The notes: a model not told the origin generated them from the sequence alone. Positions 17,132 to 26,263 are shown, counted from the first letter of the stretch. The stretch is DNA of 64,000 bases from Bradyrhizobium ivorense (GCF_900696085.1 NZ_CAADFC020000004.1:558001-622000); one strand, 5' to 3'. Made by a program: numbers and translations.

Positions 17132-18046
17132 TCAGATCGGATCCCAGGTGAAGACGTCGGCCGAGCGGTCGAGCTTGGCGAACGATCCCTTCAGCGCCGG
17201 CATGCCGTGTTCGGCGATCGTCTCGGGCGTCCAGCCTTCGCCGCGATGCACCGAGCGCACCGGACGGTGCTGGCCGAACAGGAAGATCTCGTTCATGCGC
17301 ACGCCAAAGATCTGCCCGGTGACGTCCTTGGCGGCGTCCGAGAGCAGATAGGCGCAGACCGGCGCGATCTTCTCCGGGCCCATCTGCTTGATCTTCTCGA
17401 CCCGCGCCTTCTCGGCGTCGGTCTCGGTCGGGATGGTGCCGATCATGCGGGTCCAGGCGAACGGCGACACGCAGTTCGAGCGCACGTTGAAGCGGCCCAT
17501 GTCGAGCGCGATCGACTTCGACAGGCCGACGATGCCGAGCTTGGCGGCGGCGTAATTGGCCTGGCCGTAATTGCCGATCAGGCCGGAGGTCGAGGTGAAG
17601 TGCACGAACGAGCCTGACTCCTGCTCGCGGTAGATGCGCGCCGCGGCGTGCGAGACGTAGAACGAGCCCATCAGGTGCACCTTGATGACCGCCTCGAACG
17701 CTTCCACGCTCATCTTGTGGAAGATCATGTCGCGCAAAATGCCGGCATTGTTGACGACGCCGTCGAGCCGGCCGTAGGCGTCGGTCGCGGTCTTCACGAT
17801 CTTGCTGGCCGGGATCGCTTCCGCCACCGACTCGAAATTGGCCACGGCTGTGCCGCCGCGCTTCTTGATCTCCTCGACCACTTCCTCGGCCGGCGCCGCG
17901 CTCGAGCCGGCGCCATCCGCCGCGCCGCCGGGATCGTTGACCACGACCTTGGCGCCCTCAGCGGCGCACAGCAGCGCGATCTCGCGGCCGATGCCGCGGC
18001 CCGCACCGGTAACGATAATGACTTTGTCTTGCAATGATTTTGCCAT
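17132..18046 (-). CDS. SDR-family dehydrogenase, multifunctional-enzyme type 2-like
   Basis: A 304-residue short-chain dehydrogenase: TGAGRGIG (about 13-20), NDPGG after strand 2, NNAGILRD (about 98-105), catalytic YAAAK in QANYAAAKLG (about 171). The NDPGG and RDMIFHKM features match the (3R)-hydroxyacyl-CoA dehydrogenase part of peroxisomal multifunctional enzyme 2 and steroid side-chain enzymes. The C-terminal extension of about 45 residues (RGEGWTPETIAEHG) is also typical. It precedes, downstream in direction, no other gene, and follows the thiolase/DUF35 pair on the same strand, suggesting one beta-oxidation-like unit. Confidence 0.8.
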   Translation of the reverse strand: MAKSLQDKVIIVTGAGRGIGREIALLCAAEGAKVVVNDPGGAADGAGSSAAPAEEVVEEIKKRGGTAVANFESVAEAIPASKIVKTATDAYGRLDGVVNNAGILRDMIFHKMSVEAFEAVIKVHLMGSFYVSHAAARIYREQESGSFVHFTSTSGLIGNYGQANYAAAKLGIVGLSKSIALDMGRFNVRSNCVSPFAWTRMIGTIPTETDAEKARVEKIKQMGPEKIAPVCAYLLSDAAKDVTGQIFGVRMNEIFLFGQHRPVRSVHRGEGWTPETIAEHGMPALKGSFAKLDRSADVFTWDPI

Positions 18047-18070
18047 GTGGTGCTCCTTGTTGCTTGCTTA

Positions 18071-18208
18071 CCTCGCCCCGCTTGCGGGGAGAGGTCGGAT
18101 CGTGCGCGTAAGCGGGCGATCCGGGTGAGGGGGACTCTCCGCGAGTCCGAATGTGTGGAAACAGCCCCTCACCCCAACCCTCTCCCCGTAAGAAAGGGGA
18201 GAGGGAGA
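18071..18208. repeat. Palindromic repeat, family R4 (cctcgccccgcttgcggggagagg)
   Basis: Inverted segments cctcgccccgcttgcgggg and the complement-like ccctctccccgtaagaaagg flank an inner part with gatcgtgcgcgtaagcggg and gggtgaggggg. Copies of similar design are at 33207-33308 and 38733-38880. It lies between the thiolase and SDR genes. Confidence 0.7.
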
Positions 18209-18222
18209 GGCGGGCGGCTCGC

Positions 18223-19362
18223 TCACTTCTCGTTCGTAAAGATAATCGTGCCACTCGCCGCGAACATGCCGCCGACGCCGTGGCAGACCGAGATCTTCGC
18301 ATTCGGCACCTGCGCCGGCGCGATGCCGCGCATCTGCCGGACGCTCTCCTGCAGCGCGTACATGCCGTACATGCCGGAGTGCATGTAGCTCAACCCGCCG
18401 CCATTGGTGTTGAGCGGCAGCTTGCCGCCGGGGCGGGTGTTGCCGTCGGCGATGAACCTGCCGGTTTCCTCGTAAGGCATGAAGCCGAGGTCGCCGAGGC
18501 CGTACAGCGGCAGATGCGCGAAGGCGTCGTAGATCATCAAATGATCGACGTCCTTGTGCGCGATGCCGGCTTCCTTGAAGGCGAGGGGGCCCGCGACCTT
18601 GAAGGCGCGCGACGAGTCGAACGTCTTCATCTGGCTGACCATCGGCGTCTCCACGCTCTCGCCGGTGCCGAGAATGTAGACCGGCTTCTTCGGGAAATCC
18701 CTGGCGCGGTCGGCCGAGGTCAGGATCAGCGCGCCGCCGCCGTCGGTGACGAGGCAGCACTGCAGCAGGCGGAACGGATAGGCGATCATCCGCGAGTTCA
18801 GGACGTCGGCGACCGTGATCGGGTCCTTCATCGTCGCGCGCGGATTCTTTGCCGCCCATTCGCGTTGCACGACCGCGACCATCGCAAGCTGCTCATGGGT
18901 GATGCCGTGCGTCTTCATGAAGCGCAGCACCGGGATCGGAAACATGCTCGGCGGGCCGTAGACGCCGTAGGGCGCCTCGAACTGGCCGTTGAGGCTGTCC
19001 GGTGCCGTGAAGCGCGGCTGCTTGCCGATCATCGACTTGCCGCTCTCGGCGTGGGTGATCAGCACGGTCTTGCACAGCCCGGCCTCGATCGCCGCGGCGG
19101 CGTGGCGGACATGCAGCATGAAGGAGCAGCCGCCGACCGAGGTGCCGTCGACCCAGGTCGGCGTGATGCCGAGATAGTGCGCGACCTGCTGCGGCGTCTC
19201 GACCGCCGTCGCAAAGCCGTCGATGTCGGACAGTTTTAGTCCCGCATCCGCGATCGCGTTCAGCGCTGCGTCGGCATGGAGCTGGAGCTGCGACATGTTC
19301 GGGATGACGCCGAGCTCGGTGGTTTCGGCCGCACCGACGACGGCAACCTGGTTCCTGCGCAT
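18223..19362 (-). CDS. Thiolase-family acetyl-CoA acetyltransferase (SCP2-thiolase type)
   Basis: A 379-residue thiolase-like protein. The N-terminal MRRNQVAVVGAAETTELG, the conserved segment GTSVGGCSFMLHVRHAAAAI (about 82-101, likely catalytic Cys in GGCSF) and the C-terminal CHGVGGMFAASGTIIF (about 359-374) place it with SCP2/lipid-transfer-type thiolases. Those work with a DUF35 zinc-ribbon/OB partner, and such a partner gene ends 4 bases upstream. Likely role: retro-aldol or thiolytic cleavage of an acyl-CoA. The substrate is not known. Confidence 0.82.
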   Translation of the reverse strand: MRRNQVAVVGAAETTELGVIPNMSQLQLHADAALNAIADAGLKLSDIDGFATAVETPQQVAHYLGITPTWVDGTSVGGCSFMLHVRHAAAAIEAGLCKTVLITHAESGKSMIGKQPRFTAPDSLNGQFEAPYGVYGPPSMFPIPVLRFMKTHGITHEQLAMVAVVQREWAAKNPRATMKDPITVADVLNSRMIAYPFRLLQCCLVTDGGGALILTSADRARDFPKKPVYILGTGESVETPMVSQMKTFDSSRAFKVAGPLAFKEAGIAHKDVDHLMIYDAFAHLPLYGLGDLGFMPYEETGRFIADGNTRPGGKLPLNTNGGGLSYMHSGMYGMYALQESVRQMRGIAPAQVPNAKISVCHGVGGMFAASGTIIFTNEK

Positions 19363-19366
19363 TGCG

Positions 19367-19780
19367 TTACCCCTTGGCCGGACGGAACACGGGAAGGGTG
19401 ATCTTGTCGTCGAGCGCCTGGAACGCGACCTCGAGCTTCATGTCGAGCTCGAGCGCTTCCGGCGTCTGCGGACAATCGATGATGTTGCTCATCATGCGCG
19501 GGCCCTCGTCGAGCTCGACCACGGCGATGGCGTAGGGCGGCGTGAAGCCGGGCGCGGCGGGGCGGTGGTTGATGACATAGCTGTAGAGCTTGCCCTTGCC
19601 GCTGGCCTTGAACACCGAGACCTTTCGCGAGGCGCAGGAGGGGCAGAACGGCCGCGGCGGAAAGTAGACATTGGCGCAGGCATCGCAGCGCTGCAGGCGC
19701 AGTTCGCCCGCCTTGGTGCCATCCCAGAAATGCTGGGTTTCCGGAGTCGGTTTTGGTTTGGCGCGCGCGGCCTCGGCCAT
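19367..19780 (-). CDS. DUF35 Zn-ribbon/OB-fold acyl-CoA-binding protein
   Basis: A 137-residue protein with an N-terminal helix, a zinc ribbon CDACANVYFPPRPFCPSC (CxxC-N11-CxxC, about 31-48) and a C-terminal OB fold with GKLYSYVINHRP and YAIAVVELDEGPR. DUF35 proteins bind acyl-CoA and pair with SCP2-type thiolases or aldolases. The partner thiolase follows 4 bases downstream. The ATG at 19780 has GGGAGG 10 bases ahead, so it is preferred to the ATG at 19798. Confidence 0.88.
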   Translation of the reverse strand: MAEAARAKPKPTPETQHFWDGTKAGELRLQRCDACANVYFPPRPFCPSCASRKVSVFKASGKGKLYSYVINHRPAAPGFTPPYAIAVVELDEGPRMMSNIIDCPQTPEALELDMKLEVAFQALDDKITLPVFRPAKG

Positions 19781-19979
19781 GTCGGCTGATCCTCCCATGA
19801 ATATTTGCGACTTGATCCGACAATCAGCTATTCCTCGTCAACGGTCCAGCAGCGTTGCCGCATGGCGGTATGCCGACCGTTGAGGACGCTTGTATGCCAA
19901 CGCATCATCGACGATAGTCCGCCGCACGGCAAATCGCAGCAATGCGTGATGCCGCAGGGATAACACCAACCGGAAAACC

Positions 19980-21329
19980 ATGCCCAACAATCCGACACTC
20001 GCCTCCCTTGCCGCCGATCTCGACAGCGGTGCGACCACCGCCCGCAAGCTCGTCGAGCAATGCATCGCCAAAATCGCCGATCCCGCCGGCGAGGGCCAAC
20101 GCACCTTCATCCATGTCGACAAGGACGCCGCGTTGGCGGCCGCCGACGCCATGGACCGGCTGCGTAAGGCCAATGCGGCGCCGTCGCCGTTTGCCGGCAT
20201 TCCGATCTCGGTCAAGGACCTGTTCGACATCAAGGGGCAGGTGACGCGCGCGGGCTCGCGGGCGCTGGAGGATTCGGCGCCGGCGGAGGCCGATGCGCCG
20301 GTGGTGGCGCGGCTCAAGCGGGCCGGCTTTGTCGTGATCGGCCGCACCAACATGACCGAGTTCGCCTATTCCGGCATCGGCATCAATCCGCATTACGGCA
20401 CGCCGAAGAGCGCCTGGAACCGGAGCGTCGGCCACGTGCCCGGCGGCTCATCCTCGGGCGCCGCAGTCTCGATCGCCGACGGCATGGCCTTCGGCGCGCT
20501 CGGCACCGACACCGGCGGTTCCTGCCGGATTCCTGCGGCGTTCAACGGCATCGTCGGCTACAAGCCGACGCAGCGCCGCATTCCGCTCGACGGCGGCGTG
20601 CCGCTCTCGTTCACGCTCGACAGCTATGGGCCGCTGGCCAATTCGGTGGCCTGCTGCGCGGCGCTCGATGCGGTGCTGGCCGATGAGCCGGTCAAGCCGC
20701 TGACGCCGCGCCCGGTAAAGGGCATGCGGCTCGCGGTGCCGACCACGGTCGCGCTCGACGATCTCGACGATGGAGTCGCCAAGACCTTCGAGCGGGCGCT
20801 GGCGTCGCTGTCGCGCGCCGGCGCCCTGATCGAGCGCATCGAGGTGCCGGAGTTGCTCGACGTCGGCGTGATGCAGGCCAAGGGCGGCTTCGCCGCGGCG
20901 GAAAGCTATGCCTGGCACCGCTTCCTGCTCGCCAGCAAGGGCGACATCTACGATCCTCGCGTCTCGTCGCGGATCGCGCGGGGCGAGGGATTTCTCGCGG
21001 CTGATTACATCGATCTGCTCAATGCGCGCCGCTCCTTCATCGCGCGCACCGGGCAGCGGATCGCGCCCTATGATGCGATGGTGCTGCCGACCACCGCGAA
21101 CCTGCCGCCCGTTATTGCCGACCTCGCCGACGACAAGGCGTTCACCGTGCAAAACCTGCGCGCGCTGCGCAACTGCACGCTGATCAACGTGCTCGACGGC
21201 TGCGCCATCTCGCTGCCTGCGCATCGCGAGGGCGAGGCGCCGGTCGGCCTGATGCTCGCCGCCGCCGGCGGTTCGGACCGCCGCATCTTCGAGCTTGCCG
21301 CCGGAATGGAGACCGTCATCCGTGTTTGA
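19980..21329 (+). CDS. Amidase-signature-family hydrolase
   Basis: A 449-residue amidase-signature enzyme hydrolysing a carboxamide. The Ser-cisSer-Lys triad is visible: Lys in GIPISVKDLFD (about 72-82), cis-Ser in PGGSSSGAAVS (about 150-160), nucleophile Ser in GTDTGGSCRIPAAFNG (about 172-187). It lacks the GatB/GatC neighbours of a tRNA amidotransferase, so it is a stand-alone amidase. The next gene (DUF2848) overlaps its stop, implying a shared function on the same small molecule, which is not identified. Confidence 0.88.
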   Translation: MPNNPTLASLAADLDSGATTARKLVEQCIAKIADPAGEGQRTFIHVDKDAALAAADAMDRLRKANAAPSPFAGIPISVKDLFDIKGQVTRAGSRALEDSAPAEADAPVVARLKRAGFVVIGRTNMTEFAYSGIGINPHYGTPKSAWNRSVGHVPGGSSSGAAVSIADGMAFGALGTDTGGSCRIPAAFNGIVGYKPTQRRIPLDGGVPLSFTLDSYGPLANSVACCAALDAVLADEPVKPLTPRPVKGMRLAVPTTVALDDLDDGVAKTFERALASLSRAGALIERIEVPELLDVGVMQAKGGFAAAESYAWHRFLLASKGDIYDPRVSSRIARGEGFLAADYIDLLNARRSFIARTGQRIAPYDAMVLPTTANLPPVIADLADDKAFTVQNLRALRNCTLINVLDGCAISLPAHREGEAPVGLMLAAAGGSDRRIFELAAGMETVIRV

Positions 21330-22008
21330 TCTCACCTTCACCATCGACGACAAGGGCCTCGCCACGCCGCTCACGCTGGAAATCAAGCAGGCCGTGATCG
21401 CCGGCTGGACCGGCCGCGATCCGGTGGCGCGCGACAAGCACATCGCCGAGCTCGAAGCCCTCGGCATCGCGCGGCCCGCGACCACGCCGATCTACTACCG
21501 CTGCTCGGCGCGCCGGCTCACCTTCGCCGACACGATCGAGGTCTGCGGCGAGGATTCCAGCGGCGAGGTCGAGTTCGTGCTGATCGGCTGGCAGGGCCGC
21601 ATCTTCGTCGGCTGCGGCTCCGACCACACCGACCGCAAGGTCGAGAGCTACAGCGTCACGGTGTCGAAGCAGATGTGCGACAAGCCGATGGCGTCCGAAC
21701 TGTGGGAGCTCGAGGATGTCATCGGCCATTGGGACCAGCTGGTGCTGCGCTCCTGGGCCACGATCGGCGGCGAGCGCGTGCTCTACCAGGAAGGCACGCT
21801 CGACCACATGCTGCCGGTCAAGGATTTGATCGCGCGCGGCTTCGGCGACGGCGGCCTGCCCGACGGCTGCGCCATGTTCGGCGGCACGTTCGCCGCCAAG
21901 GGCGGCATTCGCCCGGCCAGCCGCTTCGATTTCGAGCTGGAAGACCCGGTGCTGAAGCGGAAGATCAGCCACGGCTACGACGTGATCACCCTGCCGGTGC
22001 GGGGCTGA
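21322..22008 (+). CDS. DUF2848 family protein
   Basis: A 228-residue DUF2848 protein, often encoded beside amidases. The N-terminus is FDLTFTIDDKG and the middle carries VLIGWQGRIFVGCGSDHTDR, with conserved Cys, Asp and His. The C-terminus has DGCAMFGGTFAAKGGIRP. This last part resembles the barrel of fumarylacetoacetase-like proteins, but no catalytic role is established. The start is GTG at 21322, overlapping the amidase stop by 8 bases, so translation is coupled. Confidence 0.8.
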   Translation: MFDLTFTIDDKGLATPLTLEIKQAVIAGWTGRDPVARDKHIAELEALGIARPATTPIYYRCSARRLTFADTIEVCGEDSSGEVEFVLIGWQGRIFVGCGSDHTDRKVESYSVTVSKQMCDKPMASELWELEDVIGHWDQLVLRSWATIGGERVLYQEGTLDHMLPVKDLIARGFGDGGLPDGCAMFGGTFAAKGGIRPASRFDFELEDPVLKRKISHGYDVITLPVRG

Positions 22009-22020
22009 CGGGTCTCTCCG

Positions 22021-22110
22021 CCGTCATTGCGAGGAGTGAAGCGACGAAGCAATCCACCGCGCGGCATATGCGGTCCGATGGATTGCTTCGCTTCGCTCGC
22101 AATGACGGCG
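22021..22110. repeat. Palindromic repeat, family R5 (ccgtcattgcgagg...cgcaatgacgg)
   Basis: Arms ccgtcattgcgag and ctcgcaatgacgg, with inner arms agcaatcca / tggattgct, enclose a short variable centre: an almost perfect hairpin of about 90 bases. Such elements are widely dispersed in proteobacterial genomes. It lies after DUF2848 and could end that transcript. Confidence 0.8.
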
Positions 22111-22163
22111 GAACTATCGGAAATCGGGTGGCGCCGACCGCGATCATGGGCCAGATTCCACCC

Positions 22164-22907
22164 ATGACAGCAACAGCCAAAACCATCACCCGCACCAGCC
22201 CCGACATCCCCGCCCGCGTCGACGCGCTCGGCTGGGAGCAGATCACGGCCGACCTCGACGCCCAGGGTTGCGCCGTCCTCAAGCAGCTGCTGGCGCCGCA
22301 GGAGTGCGATGCCATCGCCGCGCTGTATCCCGACGACAGCCAGTTCCGCAGCAAGGTCGTGATGGGCCGTCACGGCTTTGGCCGCGGCGAGTACAAGTAC
22401 TTCTCCTACCCGCTGCCGGGCCTGATCGCCGAGCTGCGGCCGGTGCTCTATGCGCATCTCATCGCCACCGCCAATCGCTGGAACCAGACGATGGGGATCG
22501 ATATCAGCTATCCCGCATCGCATGCGGCGTTTCTGAAGCGATGCCATGACGCCGGGCAGACCCGGCCGACACCGCTGCTGCTGCAATATGGCGAGGGCGA
22601 CTACAATTGCCTGCACCAGGACCTCTATGGCGAGCACGTGTTCCCGATCCAGGTCGCGATCTTGCTGTCGCAGCCGGGGCGCGATTTCACCGGCGGCGAG
22701 TTCGTGCTGACCGAGCAGCGGCCGCGGATGCAGTCGCGTCCCGAGGTGGTGCCGCTGACGCAGGGCGATGCGGTGGCGTTTGCCGTGCATCACCGTCCGG
22801 TGCAGGGGACGCGCGGACCGTATCGTGTCAATCTGCGCCACGGCGTCAGCCGGATCAGGTCCGGCCATCGCCATACCGTCGGCGTGATTTTTCACGATGC
22901 AAAGTGA
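22164..22907 (+). CDS. 2-oxoglutarate/Fe(II)-dependent oxygenase, uncharacterised
   Basis: A 247-residue double-stranded-beta-helix oxygenase. The iron-binding HxD is in NCLHQDLYGE and the strand FTGGEFVLTEQRPR follows. The distal His and the 2-oxoglutarate Arg are probably in VHHRP and GPYRVNLRHG near the C-terminus. The N-terminal half (GWEQITADLDAQGCAVLKQLL) looks like prolyl-hydroxylase relatives. Substrate is unknown. An in-frame ATG at 22146 is an equally possible start, since neither has a clear ribosome site. The alkB frame starts directly at its stop, so the two oxygenases are probably made together. Confidence 0.75.
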   Translation: MTATAKTITRTSPDIPARVDALGWEQITADLDAQGCAVLKQLLAPQECDAIAALYPDDSQFRSKVVMGRHGFGRGEYKYFSYPLPGLIAELRPVLYAHLIATANRWNQTMGIDISYPASHAAFLKRCHDAGQTRPTPLLLQYGEGDYNCLHQDLYGEHVFPIQVAILLSQPGRDFTGGEFVLTEQRPRMQSRPEVVPLTQGDAVAFAVHHRPVQGTRGPYRVNLRHGVSRIRSGHRHTVGVIFHDAK

Positions 22908-23573
22908 GTGCCAAGGAGCGTGACTGCTGATCTGTTCGAGACTGTCGGCGATGCACCCCCCACGCGCGAGACGATCGCGGAGGGCGCGGTGCTGCTGCGC
23001 GGTTTCGCCTGGCCGTTCGAGGCGGAGCTGATTTCGGCGCTGCGCGCCATCGTGAAGCAGGCGCCGTTCCGCCATCTGATCACGCCGGGCGGCCATCGAA
23101 TGTCGGTCGCGATGACCAATTCCGGCAGCCTCGGCTGGGTCTCCGATCCCAGCGGCTATCGCTATGACCCGATCGATCCGGACTCCGGAAACCCCTGGCC
23201 GCCACTCCCGGACGTCCTGTGCAAGCTTGCGGCGAGCGCGGCGGAGCAGGGCGGCTTCAACGGCTTTGCGCCGGAGGCCTGCCTGATCAATCGCTACGTG
23301 CCGGGCGCAAAGCTGTCGCTGCATCAGGACAAGGACGAGCTCGACTACGCCGCGCCGATCGTCTCGGTCTCGCTCGGGTTGCCCGCGATCTTCCTGTTCG
23401 GCGGCCTGAAGCGCAGCGACACGCCGCGCCGTTACCGGCTCGAGCATGGCGACGTCGCGGTGTGGGGCGGCCCGTCACGGCTGTTTTATCACGGCATCGC
23501 GCCGCTTGCCGACGGCGAGCACGGCGTGCTCGGCCGCCAGCGCATCAACCTGACGTTTCGCAAGGTGCGCTGA
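22908..23573 (+). CDS. alkB: Alpha-ketoglutarate-dependent DNA/RNA repair dioxygenase AlkB
   Basis: A 221-residue AlkB close to the E. coli enzyme along its length: TPGGHRMSVAMTNSG, the iron site LSLHQDKDE, SVSLGLPAIFLFGG, and the distal iron ligand and 2-oxoglutarate arginines in LFYHGIAPL and GRQRINLTFRK. It removes 1-methyladenine and 3-methylcytosine by oxidative demethylation. The proposed GTG start immediately follows the previous stop codon. A second GTG at 22920 has AAGGAG too close to be preferred. Adjacent to another 2-oxoglutarate oxygenase. Confidence 0.92.
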   Translation: MPRSVTADLFETVGDAPPTRETIAEGAVLLRGFAWPFEAELISALRAIVKQAPFRHLITPGGHRMSVAMTNSGSLGWVSDPSGYRYDPIDPDSGNPWPPLPDVLCKLAASAAEQGGFNGFAPEACLINRYVPGAKLSLHQDKDELDYAAPIVSVSLGLPAIFLFGGLKRSDTPRRYRLEHGDVAVWGGPSRLFYHGIAPLADGEHGVLGRQRINLTFRKVR

Positions 23574-23588
23574 GGCGTTAGCGGCGCC

Positions 23589-25229
23589 TCAGATGTTCTT
23601 CGCGGGGTGGATGAACGCCCAGGGGCTGACTTCGGTGCCGGTCGGCACTTCCACCGAGATCACATAGGGCCCGCCGTCGGCGAGAGCCTTCTCCAGCACC
23701 GGTCGGAAATGGTCCGGCGAGGTGACACGCGCGGCGCCGACGCCGAAGGATTCCGCGAGCTTGACGAAATCCGGATTGACCAGATCCGAGGCGACGACGC
23801 GGCCGTCAAAACGCTCCTGCTGGTCGCGGCGGACATTGCCATAGGCGTTGTTGTTGAACACCAGCGTCACCACGCCGATCTTGAACTGGACCGCGGTGGC
23901 GAGCTCCTGCACGGCGAACATGAAGCCGCCGTCGCCGGTGATCGCGACCACAGGCTTGTCCGGATTGGCGACCTTGGCGCCGAGCGCGGTCGGGAAGCCG
24001 GCGCCGAGCGTGCCCTGATAGCCCGAGGTGACGAAGGTCCGCGGCTGGTAGATCGGAAAACCGTACCAGGAGGCGAAGCCGACCTGCGACAGCTCGTCGG
24101 TCACGATCGCATTCGCCGGCAGCACCTCGCGCAGGATTTTTAAGTAGGCCATCTGCGGCTGGATGCGCTGGATCTCCCGCTCGGCGGCCGCGGTGGCTTC
24201 ACGGATCGCGCCGCGGCGGCCGCTGGTCTTGCTGTAGCCGGCCTTGCGCACGGCGGCCGCGAGATCGGCTGTAGCAGCCTTGGCGTCGGCGATCACGGCG
24301 GCATCGGCCGGCCAGCGCCGCATCTCCACCGGATCGATATCGATGCGCACGCATTTCAGGCCGTCCGGCCGATACGGCCAACGCGACATCGTCGGCAATT
24401 CCAGGCGTGTGCCGATGCCGATCATCAGATCGGTCTTCGGCCACAATTTGTAGGCCGCAGCCATCGTCAGCCCGAGCTCATGCGCATTGGAGACAATGCC
24501 GCGGCCACTGCGGAAGGCGACCACCGGCGCGTCGATCATTTCGGCGAGCTCGAGAATCTCCTCGCCCGCGTCGATCGCGCCGCTGCCGACGAAGATCATC
24601 GGCGTCTTGCTGGCCTTGATCAGATCGGCCGCCGCCTTGATCCGGTCAGGATCGGGCTGCGGCGCAGGCAATAGGTCGAACGGCTTTGCCGGGGCGACCT
24701 GGGCACGCTGGGTGAACACGTCCCATGGCATCTCCAGCGACGCCGGTCCGCGCCGGCCCGACAGCATCTCCTGGAACGCGCGCGACACCATCGCGGGCGC
24801 GTTGTCGGGATACTCGATCCGCTCGGCCCATTTCACGAAGGTGCGCAAGGTCGCGAGCTGGTCCGGCATCTCGTGCAGATGGCCGCGGCCCTTGCCGAGA
24901 AACGGCGTCGGCACCTGGCCGGTCAGGCACAGCACCGGCTCGTTGCAGCCGAACGCGGTGAGCAGCGCCGCCGAGGCGTTGAGTACGCCGGGGCCGGGCA
25001 CCACACTGAACACGCCGGGCCGGCCACTGGAGCGCGCATAGCCGAACGCCATATAGCCGCAGGCCTGCTCGTGCCGCGCGCCGATCACCTTGAGCTGCGC
25101 CTGGTGGAAGGCGTCGAACAGGCCGTAGATCTGCGCGCCGGGCAAGCCGAACACGGTGTCGACACCGTGGGCGACGAGGCCGTTGACGATCGCTTCGCCG
25201 CCGGATGTTGAGGTCATGGCACTGTCCAT
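23589..25229 (-). CDS. Thiamine-diphosphate-dependent enzyme, acetolactate synthase-like
   Basis: A 546-residue ThDP enzyme with the PYR domain first (GLPGAQIYGLFDAF, catalytic Glu in IGARHEQACGYMA at about 50-62), a central domain (IFVGSGAIDAGEE), and the PP domain with ThDP motif GDGGFMFAVQEL to NNNAYGN (about 439-468). It is the last gene of the hpa operon, starting 12 bases after hpaG. True acetolactate synthases have a regulatory subunit gene nearby; none is here. The operon context suggests decarboxylation or ligation of a 2-oxo acid linked to aromatic catabolism, an inference only. Confidence 0.8.
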   Translation of the reverse strand: MDSAMTSTSGGEAIVNGLVAHGVDTVFGLPGAQIYGLFDAFHQAQLKVIGARHEQACGYMAFGYARSSGRPGVFSVVPGPGVLNASAALLTAFGCNEPVLCLTGQVPTPFLGKGRGHLHEMPDQLATLRTFVKWAERIEYPDNAPAMVSRAFQEMLSGRRGPASLEMPWDVFTQRAQVAPAKPFDLLPAPQPDPDRIKAAADLIKASKTPMIFVGSGAIDAGEEILELAEMIDAPVVAFRSGRGIVSNAHELGLTMAAAYKLWPKTDLMIGIGTRLELPTMSRWPYRPDGLKCVRIDIDPVEMRRWPADAAVIADAKAATADLAAAVRKAGYSKTSGRRGAIREATAAAEREIQRIQPQMAYLKILREVLPANAIVTDELSQVGFASWYGFPIYQPRTFVTSGYQGTLGAGFPTALGAKVANPDKPVVAITGDGGFMFAVQELATAVQFKIGVVTLVFNNNAYGNVRRDQQERFDGRVVASDLVNPDFVKLAESFGVGAARVTSPDHFRPVLEKALADGGPYVISVEVPTGTEVSPWAFIHPAKNI

Positions 25230-25241
25230 TTCATTGAGGGC

Positions 25242-26114
25242 TTAGTTGGCTTCGTCGACGACGCCGTTGCGCAAAATGCCGACGCCTTCGGCCTCGACCT
25301 CGACGACGTCGCCCGGTTTCAGATAGCGCGGCGGATCGAACCGCGCACCTGCGCCGGTCGGCGTGCCCGTCACGATGACGTCACCGGGAACGAGCGTCGT
25401 GAAGGTCGAGATGTAGTTGATGAGATAGCGGAAGCCGAAGATCAGCCGCGAGGTGCGGTCGTCCTGCCTGACCTCGCCATTGACGCGCGTGGTCAGGCGG
25501 ATATCGGCGATCTGCGCCTCGTTGCTGTAGGGCACGATCCATGGCCCGAGGCTGCCGGTGGAATCAAAATTCTTGCCCTGGGTGACGTTGAATTTTGCGT
25601 GACGCACCCAGTCGCGGATGGTGCCCTCGTTGCACAGCGTGATCGCGGCGATGTGATCGAGCGCGGCGCTCTCCGGAATGTGCCGGCCGGCCTTGCCGAT
25701 CACCAGCACCAGCTCGCCCTCATAGTCGAGCTGCGGCGAGATCCGCGGCCGAACCACCGGCGTGTTGTGGCCGACGAAGGAGCGCGGCACCCGCAAGAAC
25801 ATGCTGGGATATTTTGGTGCGTCCGAGCCGTCCTTGTACTCGGCATTGCGGTCCGGATAGTTGACGCCGATGCAAATGATCTTGTCCGGCGCCGGGATCG
25901 GCGGCTGCCAGATGACCGCATCGAGCGCGTGATCGGGCGCACGCTTGGCGGCGTCGTCCGCAAGCTTCGTCAGCGCCCCGGCGGCGATCGCCTCGCGCAA
26001 GGTCGGATAGTCCCTGGCAAAACGTGACGAGAGATCGACGATCCCGGCGTCAGTCACGGCGCCGTATTTTGTGGTGCCGTTGACGGAGTAGGTGGCGAGG
26101 CGAGGGGCGGGCAT
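25242..26114 (-). CDS. hpaG: Fumarylacetoacetate hydrolase-family decarboxylase/isomerase, HpaG-type
   Basis: A 290-residue FAH-fold enzyme. Metal-binding residues are in LDYEGELVLVIGK (about 132-144), and the family features CIGVNYPDRNAEY, VTQGKNFDSTGSLGPW and DVIVTGTPTGAG are clear. In an operon with hpaD, hpaE, hpaF and hpaH it should act as 5-oxopent-3-ene-1,2,5-tricarboxylate decarboxylase and isomerase of homoprotocatechuate meta-cleavage. Single-domain length contrasts with the fused two-domain E. coli HpaG. The ATG at 26114 is chosen; 26129 is an alternative. It follows hpaD after an R1 repeat. Confidence 0.78.
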   Translation of the reverse strand: MPAPRLATYSVNGTTKYGAVTDAGIVDLSSRFARDYPTLREAIAAGALTKLADDAAKRAPDHALDAVIWQPPIPAPDKIICIGVNYPDRNAEYKDGSDAPKYPSMFLRVPRSFVGHNTPVVRPRISPQLDYEGELVLVIGKAGRHIPESAALDHIAAITLCNEGTIRDWVRHAKFNVTQGKNFDSTGSLGPWIVPYSNEAQIADIRLTTRVNGEVRQDDRTSRLIFGFRYLINYISTFTTLVPGDVIVTGTPTGAGARFDPPRYLKPGDVVEVEAEGVGILRNGVVDEAN

Positions 26115-26132
26115 TGGCAATCCATCCATCAG

Positions 26133-26250
26133 TGTCGTCCCGGCGAAGGCCGGACCCATACGCCGCGGCCCTCGGAATGGGTACGCGGCTAGACATTCTT
26201 TCGGCAACCCACTTCGGTGGCTATGGGTCCCGGCCTTCGCCGGGACGACG
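26133..26250. repeat. Intact R1 palindromic repeat between hpaD and hpaG
   Basis: Arms gtcgtcccggcgaaggccgg and ccggccttcgccgggacgac enclose about 75 bases, including cacttcggtggctatgggtc. This is the intact version of the site occupied by the insertion sequence at 7974, and it still holds the complement of the 9-base guide candidate. Confidence 0.8.
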
Positions 26251-26263
26251 TGGATGCTGACGC

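Noticed and set aside
22021..22110. Hairpin after DUF2848 as an intrinsic terminator
   Set aside because: The stem is strong but has no T tract, and the same element is a known kind of dispersed repeat, so it is listed as a repeat only.
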